A model generated the notes under the pieces. That model was not told the DNA's origin. It made no database searches and saw nothing but the letters and a program-made list of their open reading frames with translations. A program made the translations under genes and the position numbers. A stretch of DNA of 64,000 nucleotides from CBDCWQ01 sp965223435 (GTDB lineage Bacteria > Myxococcota > Kuafuiibacteriia > Kuafuiibacteriales > Kuafuiibacteriaceae): NCBI GenBank assembly GCA_965223435.1, contig CBDCWQ010000023.1:1736001-1800000 (forward strand), read 5' to 3'. Positions 45,213 through 53,400 of the stretch are shown piece after piece; the first letter of the stretch is position 1, and each line of letters begins with the position of its first letter.

Positions 45213-46916
45213 GTGCGCGGCCTCTTCTGGTGGAAGGTCTTGCGGGTCCACGCGCTGTCGTGGCTCGCGCTTCTATGGGCGAGCTTTGCGATGGCCGAGG
45301 CTTCCAAGCCTGGCCATTTTGCGCCCCTCAGGCCGCTTTCCCGGGACGAGCTTTACCAAAAACAGCTCCGTTTCCAGAAGGGTGAACCCTTCATGTCTGT
45401 GGGCGTGGTGGACGACGCGCCGACCATCACCGTGGGCGGCCAGGCGCCCCTCCGACTCATGTTTGATGAGGGGCGGCTCCCTAAGCGGGTGTTTGCACCG
45501 TCCGGAAGCCACTTCGTGTTTCGGACCGTGTCCAGCCGTGCGGCGGTGCTCCGGCACTACGTGGTGGTGGCCACCCGAAAGTACGGTGAGCTCAAAGAAT
45601 CAAAAGTCATTCGCGACGCGTGGGCCGGGCAGGGCTACCGGGCCAAGGTATTCGAGGTCGGGACCATTGTCGCCCTTCGGGGGGCGGTCCTGGATACCCG
45701 AGCCCGCTACGTTGGGATCGGCGGCTACCGTGACCATCGTCGTGCCGACGCTCTGGTGAATCGCCTGTCCCAAAAAAAGGGTCTTCGGACCTTCGTGCAT
45801 CAAGTCATGGTCGGTGCCCCGCGTGGCGTCATCGGAATCTACGACAAGGGCGGGAAGCTGCTTCATCGCGCCCAAGACGCCCTGTACGTGGGCACCGTCG
45901 AGGGCGGGCAGGTGACCGTGCACGCCGGGACGGGAGGCCCCAAGGACAGGCAGCAACTCTGGGGGCATGCCTATGTGGTCGTGAACCGGCACGGTCGACT
46001 CGCTTTGGTCAATTCGGTGTCTCTCGAGGCGCTTTTGCAGGGCTTGGTTCCCAAAGAAATGTTCGCTTCTGCGCCCCTCGAGGCTTTAAAGGCACAGGCG
46101 GTGACTGCACGGGGCGAGATTTTCAGCAAGGCGGGGCATCGGCACTTTGCGGAGCCCTATCATTTGTGCAGCGAGCAACATTGCCAGGTTTACCGCGGTG
46201 CGGGGCACGAGCGCCCACGGAGCAATCGGGCGGTTCGAGAAACCAGGGGCCTGTTGGCGGTAAGGCCCCGCGCCGATCCCCGGGCGCCTCTGACCCTGGT
46301 CGACTCGGTGTATTCGTCAACCTGCGGAGGGTTTTCAGAGGCCAACAATGTGGTTTGGGATGACGCACCCTCCGAGAGTCTCAGGGCCCGGCTGGACGGC
46401 TCCCCCCATGATCCTGCCCTCAAGCCTTTCGAAAATGGACTCAATGAATCCAACATTCGGACGTGGCTCGCCTCGTACCCACCGACCGAGTGTGGCCGGT
46501 CGAGTTTCGCCAAAAAAAGCAAAGTGCGTTGGAAACGAAGCCTGACCCAAGACGCGCTCGCACGCGTCGTCAAGATCCTGGGCCTGGGCCCCCTCACGGA
46601 CATCGAGATTCTGGGCCGCGGTCCGGGTGGTCGGGTCACGGGGCTGCGCTTTGTCGGGGTCAAGGGCGAGCGAGATGTGTTGCGGGAGCTGCCGGTTCGA
46701 AAGCTTCTTGGGCATCTGAACAGCGGTGCCTTTGTGTTCGACTTGGAACGCAACCCCAACCACCACATCACGGCCCTTCATTTGACCGGCGGGGGTTGGG
46801 GCCACGGCGTCGGCATGTGCCAGATTGGTGCCATCGGGCGCGCCGAGCGCGGACAATCCTTTGAGGCGATCTTAGCCCACTACTATCATGGGGCTGTCGT
46901 CGAGCGACTCTACTGA
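45213..46916 (+). CDS. SpoIID/LytB-type murein-binding transglycosylase-like protein
   Basis: A 567-residue exported protein with a signal segment (ALSWLALLWASFAMAEA). The middle resembles a SPOR-like strand region (VGIGGYRDHRRADALVNRL). The C-terminal half is the SpoIID domain: LVPKEMFASAPLEALKAQAVTARG with the likely catalytic Glu, VYSSTCGGFSEANNVVW and the terminal GGGWGHGVGMCQIGAIGRA. SpoIID-like proteins remodel denuded glycan strands outside the inner membrane. It starts at GTG 45213, 13 bases after rpsI. Confidence 0.85.
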   Translation: MRGLFWWKVLRVHALSWLALLWASFAMAEASKPGHFAPLRPLSRDELYQKQLRFQKGEPFMSVGVVDDAPTITVGGQAPLRLMFDEGRLPKRVFAPSGSHFVFRTVSSRAAVLRHYVVVATRKYGELKESKVIRDAWAGQGYRAKVFEVGTIVALRGAVLDTRARYVGIGGYRDHRRADALVNRLSQKKGLRTFVHQVMVGAPRGVIGIYDKGGKLLHRAQDALYVGTVEGGQVTVHAGTGGPKDRQQLWGHAYVVVNRHGRLALVNSVSLEALLQGLVPKEMFASAPLEALKAQAVTARGEIFSKAGHRHFAEPYHLCSEQHCQVYRGAGHERPRSNRAVRETRGLLAVRPRADPRAPLTLVDSVYSSTCGGFSEANNVVWDDAPSESLRARLDGSPHDPALKPFENGLNESNIRTWLASYPPTECGRSSFAKKSKVRWKRSLTQDALARVVKILGLGPLTDIEILGRGPGGRVTGLRFVGVKGERDVLRELPVRKLLGHLNSGAFVFDLERNPNHHITALHLTGGGWGHGVGMCQIGAIGRAERGQSFEAILAHYYHGAVVERLY

Positions 46917-46932
46917 TCTGGTTTGAACCAAC

Positions 46933-46963
46933 CCCACGGACCGGTCGTTGCGAACGAAGTGGG
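46933..46963. terminator. Possible bidirectional terminator between convergent genes
   Basis: CCCAC (46933-46937) pairs with GTGGG (46959-46963), and an inner CGTT-GCG-AACG strengthens the hairpin. It lies in the 55-bp gap between the convergent SpoIID-like and sugar-dehydrogenase genes. No T-tract follows on either strand. Confidence 0.3.
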
Positions 46964-46971
46964 CCAGAGGA

Positions 46972-48624
46972 TTAGGCGCCGAGACGGCCCTTACGCACGC
47001 CTTCCTTGATGCGTTGGATGTGGCCCCGGCCCAGGGCCTTGACCTCGCAGCCGAGCTCAAAGTAGCGGCGAATCTGGGCGTCTGACAAAATGCCGAAGCA
47101 GTCGATGACCGCGACCGGGCCGCCCGCGTACTCGACAACGTCTTCAGGCTCAATTTCGAGATAGGGGCCGTGGCGGACCGCAAAGATGACGGCCTCGGCG
47201 CCCTTCATGGCCTTTTTCAAGTCTTTTTGAATCTTGGTCTCCGAAAGGTCATCTTGATTTCGGAAAAAACGAGCCCAGGAGTGACCGGGGGCGGGATAGA
47301 CGTCTTGTTTTTCGAGTTCGTACCAGTGCTCCACGTAGGGGTCGTGAACGCAAATCTCGGCGCCCATCTCATGGAGCTTTCGGACGACCAGTTCGGAGCC
47401 ACTGTAGCGGGTGTCGCCTACGTCCTCTCGGTAGCTGGCCCCGCAAAGCAAGACCTGGGCGCCGGCGATGTACCGTCCCATGTTGCGGAGCGCATCTCGG
47501 GTGAGCTGCGCCACGTGCAGACCCCTGGTGTCGTTGGTGTCGATGGCTTGAGGGGTGATCTTGAAAAGCTGGTCGTGGTCCTCGAAGCCGAGAATGTGCT
47601 TGTACGCCCAGTAGCCCAGCCCGCCGTCCTTGGGCAGACAGTATCCGCCAATGCCAGGACCCGGAAAGATGATGTTGCTGTGGGTCGGACGGACTTTGAT
47701 GGCGTCGATGACTTTGATGAGATCGACGCCGTTGCGTTCTGCGAACAAACTCCATTCGTTGAGGAATGCAAGAATCGTTGCTCTGTAGGAGTTTTCGATG
47801 ATCTTCGTGGTTTCAGACTCGATGGGGCGGTCCATGACCGTGAGCGGATATTCCTCCGTATTCAACACTTCGCTCAGAAACTTGACGACACGCTCTCGGG
47901 CCTTATCGTTGCAGCCCGAGCACACACGCCAGAAATCCCGGATAGAGCGAACATAGTCCTTTCCGGGCATGACGCGTTCGAAGCTATGGGCGAGGAGGGG
48001 GTCCGAATCGATACCGCGCTGGGCAAAAGCCTTTTTGAGGATGGGCCAACCGACGAACTCTGTCGTCCCGGGAGCAACAGTTGTTTCGATTAGGACCATA
48101 CACTCTTTGGGGATGCGCTCGCCGATGGTGCGCATCGTAGCCTCGAGTGCTGCCATGTCGGCTTCTCCGGTTTTCATGTTGCCGAGTTCTTGTTTGGTAT
48201 AATCGCACTGAACATCGACAACCACGCAGTCTGCAAACTTGAGACAGTCGTTGTTGAAGGTGGCCGTCAGGGTGGCTTTTTCTTTGACGCAGCGGGCGAT
48301 CATCGGATCGACATCGGGGTCTTCGGCTTTGACGGGGCTTTGGCCGCGATTCAACAGCGGAATCTTCCAGTAGCTTCTCGGACTCGGCCGTTGGCAGCCG
48401 ATCACAAACTTATTGGGCTTGCCGGTTTTCTTATCAACGCTGTCGGCAACGATCGCTGCCATCACGGCGCCGACAAAACCAACGCCCATGACAACCACGA
48501 TTTCTTTGTCTTCGGCTCTTGCACTTTTGACCAAAGATTCAATGCGCTTGAGTTCGAGACCGTAATCATCGGCGTTGGGGATAGCAAATTGTTCACCAGA
48601 GGGGCTAACGGAAACCTTGGTCAC
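46972..48624 (-). CDS. UDP-sugar (UDP-ManNAc/UDP-glucose) 6-dehydrogenase
   Basis: An NAD-dependent dehydrogenase of 550 residues that oxidises C6 of a nucleotide sugar to a carboxylate. VVVMGVGFVGAVMAAIVAD is the Rossmann motif; the catalytic Cys lies in GPGIGGYCLPKDGG; GASYREDVGDTRYSGSELVV starts the C-terminal domain. The stretch LIETTVAPGTTEFVGWPIL is typical of WecC-like enzymes. The start is GTG 48624 because AAGGAG ends six bases upstream; the frame extends nine codons further. It is about 100 residues longer than E. coli WecC, partly through an N-terminal extension. The substrate is not assigned. Confidence 0.88.
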   Translation of the reverse strand: MTKVSVSPSGEQFAIPNADDYGLELKRIESLVKSARAEDKEIVVVMGVGFVGAVMAAIVADSVDKKTGKPNKFVIGCQRPSPRSYWKIPLLNRGQSPVKAEDPDVDPMIARCVKEKATLTATFNNDCLKFADCVVVDVQCDYTKQELGNMKTGEADMAALEATMRTIGERIPKECMVLIETTVAPGTTEFVGWPILKKAFAQRGIDSDPLLAHSFERVMPGKDYVRSIRDFWRVCSGCNDKARERVVKFLSEVLNTEEYPLTVMDRPIESETTKIIENSYRATILAFLNEWSLFAERNGVDLIKVIDAIKVRPTHSNIIFPGPGIGGYCLPKDGGLGYWAYKHILGFEDHDQLFKITPQAIDTNDTRGLHVAQLTRDALRNMGRYIAGAQVLLCGASYREDVGDTRYSGSELVVRKLHEMGAEICVHDPYVEHWYELEKQDVYPAPGHSWARFFRNQDDLSETKIQKDLKKAMKGAEAVIFAVRHGPYLEIEPEDVVEYAGGPVAVIDCFGILSDAQIRRYFELGCEVKALGRGHIQRIKEGVRKGRLGA

Positions 48625-48829
48625 GGAAGACTCCTTTCGGTTAAGGGCCACGCGATAAAGGTCGCGAAGTCAGCCTGTCAAGGGGCCCGTCGTCCGATAC
48701 CGCCCGCGTTTGGGCTTCGGCGCGGACGTTTCGGCCTGTTTTGCTCTGGGGTTGTTGTCGCTTGTGGCCCCCGCGTGAAGGTCGTCGCGCGGTGACGAAG
48801 GAGGCAGAGGAATGATCGGTTCTGCCCTG

Positions 48830-50005
48830 TCAATTTTCCGACTGGCCTTCGCTGTCGAGGGCTTCTTCGAGGTCTCTTTGCTGGGCTTTGAGAAATTCGG
48901 GCTGCTCTTTGAACACATCCTGAAACATCGTTTCGACCTTGGGTGGTGAGGTGCGCTCGGCGCGGCGAATGGCGGCGTCGACGTGTTGGGCGATGTGTTG
49001 TCGAAGTTCTTCTTCCTCTTTTTCGGTCCACAGCCCCACCTGAGAAAGATGTTCCCGGGTTCGGGTGATGGGGTCGCGTTTCATCCAAACCTCAAGCTCT
49101 TCTTGCGCGCGATAAGCGCGCGGGTCATCGCTGGTGGAGTGCGCGCCCTGCCTGTAGGTGTACATTTCGATGAGGGTGGGACCTTGTCCACTTCGGGCTC
49201 GGCCCACCGCTTCTTTGGCTGCTTGATGTACTGCGAGCACGTCGTTGCCGTCGACCCGTTCGCCGTGAATGCCGTAGGCGATGCTCTTTTGGGCCACGGT
49301 CTCGGCCTTGGTTTGCAGTCGATAGGGCGTGGATATGGCCCACTGATTGTTTCGGCACACAAATACGACCGGCACTTGGTAGACGCCTGCAAAGTTGAGT
49401 GCGTAGTGGAAGTCTCCCTCACTGGTCGCACCGTCCCCGAAGTAGACGATGGCCACGCCGTTGGTCTTTTGCAGTTTCATCGCCCAGGCAATGCCAACCG
49501 CTTGCGGAATTTGAGTGCCTACCGGGGAGCTGACCGAAAGAATGTTGCGCTCCCGATCGTTCCAGTGGCAAGGCATCTGCCGGCCTTTGGCTACGTCGAG
49601 CGCGGTCCCGAACACGTTTTGTACCAAGGTGTCGAGACTCATGCCTCGGTACAGGGCGACACCGGCCTCTCGGTAGCAAGGCACAACCCAGTCCTGTGGT
49701 TCGAGGGCGGCGGCGGTTCCGATCATGACCGCTTCTTCGCCGACAGACCCTACGTAAAAACCGATGCGGCCTTGTCGCTGGAGCCGGGTGAGTCGTTCGT
49801 CGACCTCCCGATTCCAAATCATATAGGTCATCATCTCCCGAAGCAGCTCTTTTCGAATCTGAGGATCGACCAAAAGGCTCCCGTCCTCGGCGAGGCAACG
49901 CCGCATGGGAAACATGGCTTTGATGTCGATGGGCTCCGAGCTTTTGGAGCTGCCGTTGGTCTTTTCGGCAGAGGTCGGTCCAGCTAATTCGGTTTCACTA
50001 GTCAT
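48830..50005 (-). CDS. 2-oxoacid dehydrogenase E1 alpha subunit
   Basis: The thiamine-diphosphate-binding E1 alpha of a pyruvate or branched-chain 2-oxoacid dehydrogenase complex, 391 residues. The TPP motif runs from GDGATSEGD to the NN of FVCRNNQWAIS; YRQGAHSTSDDPRAYR is the family active-site loop. The N-terminal extension is Ser/Glu-rich. No E1 beta or E2 gene is adjacent, which is unusual for this family. It overlaps lipA by 4 bases (ATGA), and lipoic acid is the cofactor of the same complexes, so co-expression makes sense. Confidence 0.9.
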   Translation of the reverse strand: MTSETELAGPTSAEKTNGSSKSSEPIDIKAMFPMRRCLAEDGSLLVDPQIRKELLREMMTYMIWNREVDERLTRLQRQGRIGFYVGSVGEEAVMIGTAAALEPQDWVVPCYREAGVALYRGMSLDTLVQNVFGTALDVAKGRQMPCHWNDRERNILSVSSPVGTQIPQAVGIAWAMKLQKTNGVAIVYFGDGATSEGDFHYALNFAGVYQVPVVFVCRNNQWAISTPYRLQTKAETVAQKSIAYGIHGERVDGNDVLAVHQAAKEAVGRARSGQGPTLIEMYTYRQGAHSTSDDPRAYRAQEELEVWMKRDPITRTREHLSQVGLWTEKEEEELRQHIAQHVDAAIRRAERTSPPKVETMFQDVFKEQPEFLKAQQRDLEEALDSEGQSEN

Positions 50006-50922
50006 AGGTTTTTGGGCCTTAGTTGGCGCTCCATATAAAGTTCGAAAGCGCGGTAGGACGATCGCACCAAAGGCCCGGCGGCAACGTAGCCGAAGCCCAT
50101 CTCTTGGGCGCGTTTTTGGAGTTCGTCAAAGATCTGGGGAGGCAGATAACGCACCACCGGGAGGTGCTTCTTTGAGGGACGGAGGTATTGGCCGAGCGTG
50201 AGCACATCGACACCCACGCTCCGGAGGTCTTTCATGGCCTGGATGATCTCTTCTTCCGTTTCGCCCAGGCCGAGCATCAACGAGCTTTTGGTCAGTTTTT
50301 CGGGGGCATAGGATTTGGCGTTTTTGAGCACTTCAAGGCTTTGGTGATAAGAGGCACGCGGGTCGCGGACTGTTGGGCTCAGCCGTTCGACGGTTTCGAC
50401 GTTGTGGGCGAGGACGGAGATCGGGCTGCCAGTGATGGTCTTCAGGGCCTCTTTGTTTCCCTCGAAATCGGGAATGAGCATTTCGAGGAGGACTTCGGGT
50501 GACCTTCGATGGATGGCATGGAGGCAGGAGGCAAGATGGGCGGCCCCCCCATCGTTCAGATCGTCGCGATTGACGGAGGTCAACACCACGTAACGAAGGT
50601 CCATGGAAGCGACCGCCTCGGCGATATGCTCAGGCTCGTTTGGATCAAGGAGGGGAGGGTGGCGGGCGGTTTGGACCGCGCAGAAACGGCAGCCCCGGGT
50701 GCAGGTGTCGCCCATGAGCATAAAAGTTGCTGTTCCACCGCCCCAGCATTCGGCGAGGTTGGGGCACTGGGCCTCTTCGCACACGGTAGCCAGTTTCAGG
50801 CGCCGGGCTTGGGCTTTCAGGTTCCGATAGTGCTCGCCTCCAGGGGGCCGTATCTTGAGCCAACTGGGTTTGGGTGGTCCCCGAGGGTGTTCACTGGGAA
50901 CGATGGGCAGGGCGCTTCGCAC
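50002..50922 (-). CDS. lipA: Lipoyl synthase
   Basis: A radical-SAM enzyme (306 residues) that inserts two sulphurs into protein-bound octanoyl chains. The SAM-cluster motif is CTRGCRFC (CX3CX2C), and the auxiliary cluster cysteines lie in CEEAQCPNLAEC (CX4CX5C). Further family blocks are YVVLTSVNRDDLNDGGA and LMLGLGETEEEI. It starts at GTG 50922. It is coupled to the E1 alpha gene. No lipB is in the window. Confidence 0.95.
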   Translation of the reverse strand: MRSALPIVPSEHPRGPPKPSWLKIRPPGGEHYRNLKAQARRLKLATVCEEAQCPNLAECWGGGTATFMLMGDTCTRGCRFCAVQTARHPPLLDPNEPEHIAEAVASMDLRYVVLTSVNRDDLNDGGAAHLASCLHAIHRRSPEVLLEMLIPDFEGNKEALKTITGSPISVLAHNVETVERLSPTVRDPRASYHQSLEVLKNAKSYAPEKLTKSSLMLGLGETEEEIIQAMKDLRSVGVDVLTLGQYLRPSKKHLPVVRYLPPQIFDELQKRAQEMGFGYVAAGPLVRSSYRAFELYMERQLRPKNL

Positions 50923-51008
50923 AACCCAGAGTTACCACCTCTAGCGGATCGGCTGCAAACACTATCGAGCGAAAAAAAGCCTGTACCTATGGGATGTTAT
51001 CCGACACC

Positions 51009-53096
51009 CTATTCTCCAAGATAAGGAAAAACGAGGCGGGCCGCGGCGAAGCACACCGCAGCGACAACCAAAAGGGCGGACAGGCCAAGTTCGACGGACA
51101 ACAGATGCGCTAGGGCAGCCCCTGCGACGGTGGCCACGGCGTAGATGGCGTGGCCCCAGGCGACCAGACCGATGTTTCGCCGGCGGCTGAACGCGAGCCC
51201 TGCGGGAAACGGCATCCCGGCGGCGATGCCCGAAAACAACGCAACCAAAAAACCAATGGCGACGCGGACGTCCACGGCGAAAGGCCGGAAAATTTGGACC
51301 AGTCCCTCGAGGCTGGTGGCGAGCACCAACGTGATCACGGTGGCCAGGGTCGTTGCCCAGACTTTTCTCGAGAGTCGCTGAGACTGGTGGGCGCCCGCGC
51401 CCGCACCCAAGAAAAAGCCCGCCAACGCGGTGGTGAAGACAAGTTGGGGGGGGCCGAAGAGCAATCCTAAAGAGATGATGAGTGCAATCTTGAGGCCCGC
51501 GAACGCCGCGCCCGTGCTCCCGTAGTAAACCAAGTTTGCGAGAAGCCGACGGGTGGAGACATCGTTGCGTTTTGTTTGTCGGGTCGCGACGGGTATCAAG
51601 ACGAGCACTGCCCCCAAAATGATCACCACGACGAGCGCCACCAGAAGCAGCAGGCCGCTCGGGGCCGGGTCTTGCTCCCAGCGGTCCGTGTCCTGAAAAA
51701 AAGCGTACTGAAGATCGCTCCACGACAGTTGGTGGAGACTCAATTGCCGGCGAAACGATGGGCGATCGTCGGTCGCAGGGTCGAGACGGATACGATCGGT
51801 TTTTGCAAGGGTGCTCGTGGGCAACCCGTCCAGAAAATCTTTGACGGGACCTTCCTCTCCTGGCCGGGTTGGCGTTGTGATGAGCTCAGCATTCTTGCGT
51901 GCGCGCACGAATGTTTCTGCCAATGTGGTCTCTTTTGGGCTGAGCGGGGTCCTCGACACCAGAATGGCGGTGCAGCCGCGTGGCTCGGTCCATGCGATGA
52001 GGTGGCGTCCAAGTTGCGGACCGAGAGTCGCGCCGAGGGTGATCAACAACTTGAGAAGATGGGCCCTTGGCAAGGTGAAAAAAAGAAGGCCGTTGTTCTC
52101 GAGGGGACGCGAAATCGCGGCCAATGCCTCAAGCGTGGCCGCCGGATCTTGAGAAAGCCATACGAGACCCGCAGCCGGCGGCTCCGAAGCACCGATTCCG
52201 GGGATGACAACGGCATCGTATGCGACGTTTTCACGGACCAGCGCGCTCCTTACATCGTGTGGTCGAAGATGGGTGTAGCTGGGTTTTGTGATGGGGCCCT
52301 TCGGCTGCGGTGCCTGTGGTCCGAGCGAACCCGTTGGTGAAGGCTCACAAGGTGATGGCGTCGGTCCTTGTTCGAGCACCAAGACGCGCGCACCCGGGCG
52401 GAGGGATTCGATGAGAGGTTGACTGAACCGATGGCTTTTGGGGGCCGTGTCATCCGGTTCGGATTCTGAAGAACGAAAGCTTGCTTCTGGAACCAGCCAC
52501 AAAAAAGTGGTCAAGAGCAGCCAAAACGAAGCCTGGGTGCGGTGCCGCTTCCCAGAGCAGAGGAGGAAGGCGATGGCACCGAGCGCGCTGGCGAGAAAAA
52601 GGATGTTCCAGCTTCCGAGCGTGTGCATAGTCACAAGCGCGACGACGCTTGCGATGCTGGTCCCCATCGCACCGGCGGCGCAGAGGACGTGTGCTTTTTT
52701 TGCTTGTTGATCGAGCATGAGTGCGGGGGCGAGCCCGCCGCCCAAAAAAGGCAGACACAAGAGGCAAGACGAGGCGATCGGACCGATGGCACGAGTCAAA
52801 AACAGGACAAGGGGCAGCCCGACTGAGAACACCAAGCAGCCCCGTGCGGCCAGGATGTCCGGGTCCAGCGTGTTTAGGCGCCGACGGGTGAATACCGCTA
52901 CGCCGCCGCCGCCGACCCCCAAAAGGGCGATGCAAACTGCAAGAAAGGCTTCCTCTCCTCGGTGGCTTTGCCCGTACAGACGAAAAAGTGCAATTTGGGC
53001 CGCCAGCAGGCCCCCTGCGACGCAAGCGACGATCAGGGGTCCCCGGGCTTGGGTGTGCCCCTCGGTGTCCGACCGTGCTTCTGCCGCCGGCTCCAT
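51009..53096 (-). CDS. Multi-pass membrane protein with degenerate aminopropyltransferase-like domain
   Basis: A 695-residue protein with about five helices before and about seven after a soluble middle domain. The middle resembles the spermidine-synthase-like domain fused to membrane helices in many bacteria: PGARVLVLEQGPTPS replaces the SAM-binding GGG-D loop, and the later TDDRPSFRRQ matches the TDDRPxF end block. The SAM loop and the catalytic YD-x-IxxD Asp are not recognisable, so it is probably not an active aminopropyltransferase. C-terminal helices include LLLLVALVVVIILGAVLVLI. Function unknown; it is downstream of dnaK on the same strand, 304 bp apart. Confidence 0.72.
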   Translation of the reverse strand: MEPAAEARSDTEGHTQARGPLIVACVAGGLLAAQIALFRLYGQSHRGEEAFLAVCIALLGVGGGGVAVFTRRRLNTLDPDILAARGCLVFSVGLPLVLFLTRAIGPIASSCLLCLPFLGGGLAPALMLDQQAKKAHVLCAAGAMGTSIASVVALVTMHTLGSWNILFLASALGAIAFLLCSGKRHRTQASFWLLLTTFLWLVPEASFRSSESEPDDTAPKSHRFSQPLIESLRPGARVLVLEQGPTPSPCEPSPTGSLGPQAPQPKGPITKPSYTHLRPHDVRSALVRENVAYDAVVIPGIGASEPPAAGLVWLSQDPAATLEALAAISRPLENNGLLFFTLPRAHLLKLLITLGATLGPQLGRHLIAWTEPRGCTAILVSRTPLSPKETTLAETFVRARKNAELITTPTRPGEEGPVKDFLDGLPTSTLAKTDRIRLDPATDDRPSFRRQLSLHQLSWSDLQYAFFQDTDRWEQDPAPSGLLLLVALVVVIILGAVLVLIPVATRQTKRNDVSTRRLLANLVYYGSTGAAFAGLKIALIISLGLLFGPPQLVFTTALAGFFLGAGAGAHQSQRLSRKVWATTLATVITLVLATSLEGLVQIFRPFAVDVRVAIGFLVALFSGIAAGMPFPAGLAFSRRRNIGLVAWGHAIYAVATVAGAALAHLLSVELGLSALLVVAAVCFAAARLVFPYLGE

Positions 53097-53165
53097 GCCC
53101 GTGGAAGGATTTCATTCTCTCAAAGAGACGGCCAGTCGCCAGGGCCAGCGACGGTCTTTGGACCG

Positions 53166-53189
53166 AACCGGCCAGGTGCCGGGCCGGTT
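53166..53189. repeat. Hairpin upstream of the membrane-protein gene
   Basis: AACCGGCC (53166-53173) pairs perfectly with GGCCGGTT (53182-53189) over an 8-nt loop. It lies 70 bases before the ATG at 53096 of the minus-strand gene and could act as an RNA hairpin in its leader or as an operator. Confidence 0.45.
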
Positions 53190-53328
53190 ACAAAAGAGCA
53201 CATGGTCGGCCCATGGCCCACCTCTCCTTGCTTGGACGATTCTATGCCTTCGTCGGTCGCGATGCGGGCAAGCTCGCCGAGAAATGGCTCGCGCACGTGT
53301 GCACGCCTACGTTTACGAAACGCGTACA

Positions 53329-53370
53329 CGATTTCACATGCGCGTGCGCGATTTCACGTGCGCGATTTCA
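53329..53370. repeat. Three CGATTTCA repeats downstream of dnaK
   Basis: CGATTTCA occurs at 53329-53336, 53349-53356 and 53363-53370, with start-to-start distances of 20 and 14. The flanks repeat too (TGCGCG between copies). The cluster lies 31 bases beyond the dnaK stop and upstream of the next gene, so it could be a regulator-binding array or an mRNA 3' element. Confidence 0.5.
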
Positions 53371-53400
53371 TGGGACTTTTCACCAGGATAGAAACCGATT

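Larger units (their letters stand above)
53097..53400. other. 304-bp region between dnaK and the membrane protein gene
   Basis: No gene is seen. Just past the dnaK stop lies a cluster of CGATTTCA repeats and a CGTTT-ACG-AAACG palindrome (53310-53322). About 70 bases before the next gene's start is the hairpin AACCGGCC-N8-GGCCGGTT (53166-53189). No T-tract is visible for dnaK termination. Confidence 0.55.

Noticed and set aside
48983..49987. A 334-codon plus-strand frame opposite E1 alpha
   Set aside because: The opposite strand encodes a complete E1 alpha with TPP motif, so this frame is a shadow.
53097..53400. Repeats after dnaK as a CRISPR array
   Set aside because: Units are only 8 bp and spacing is irregular (20 and 14), with no spacers of even length and no cas genes.
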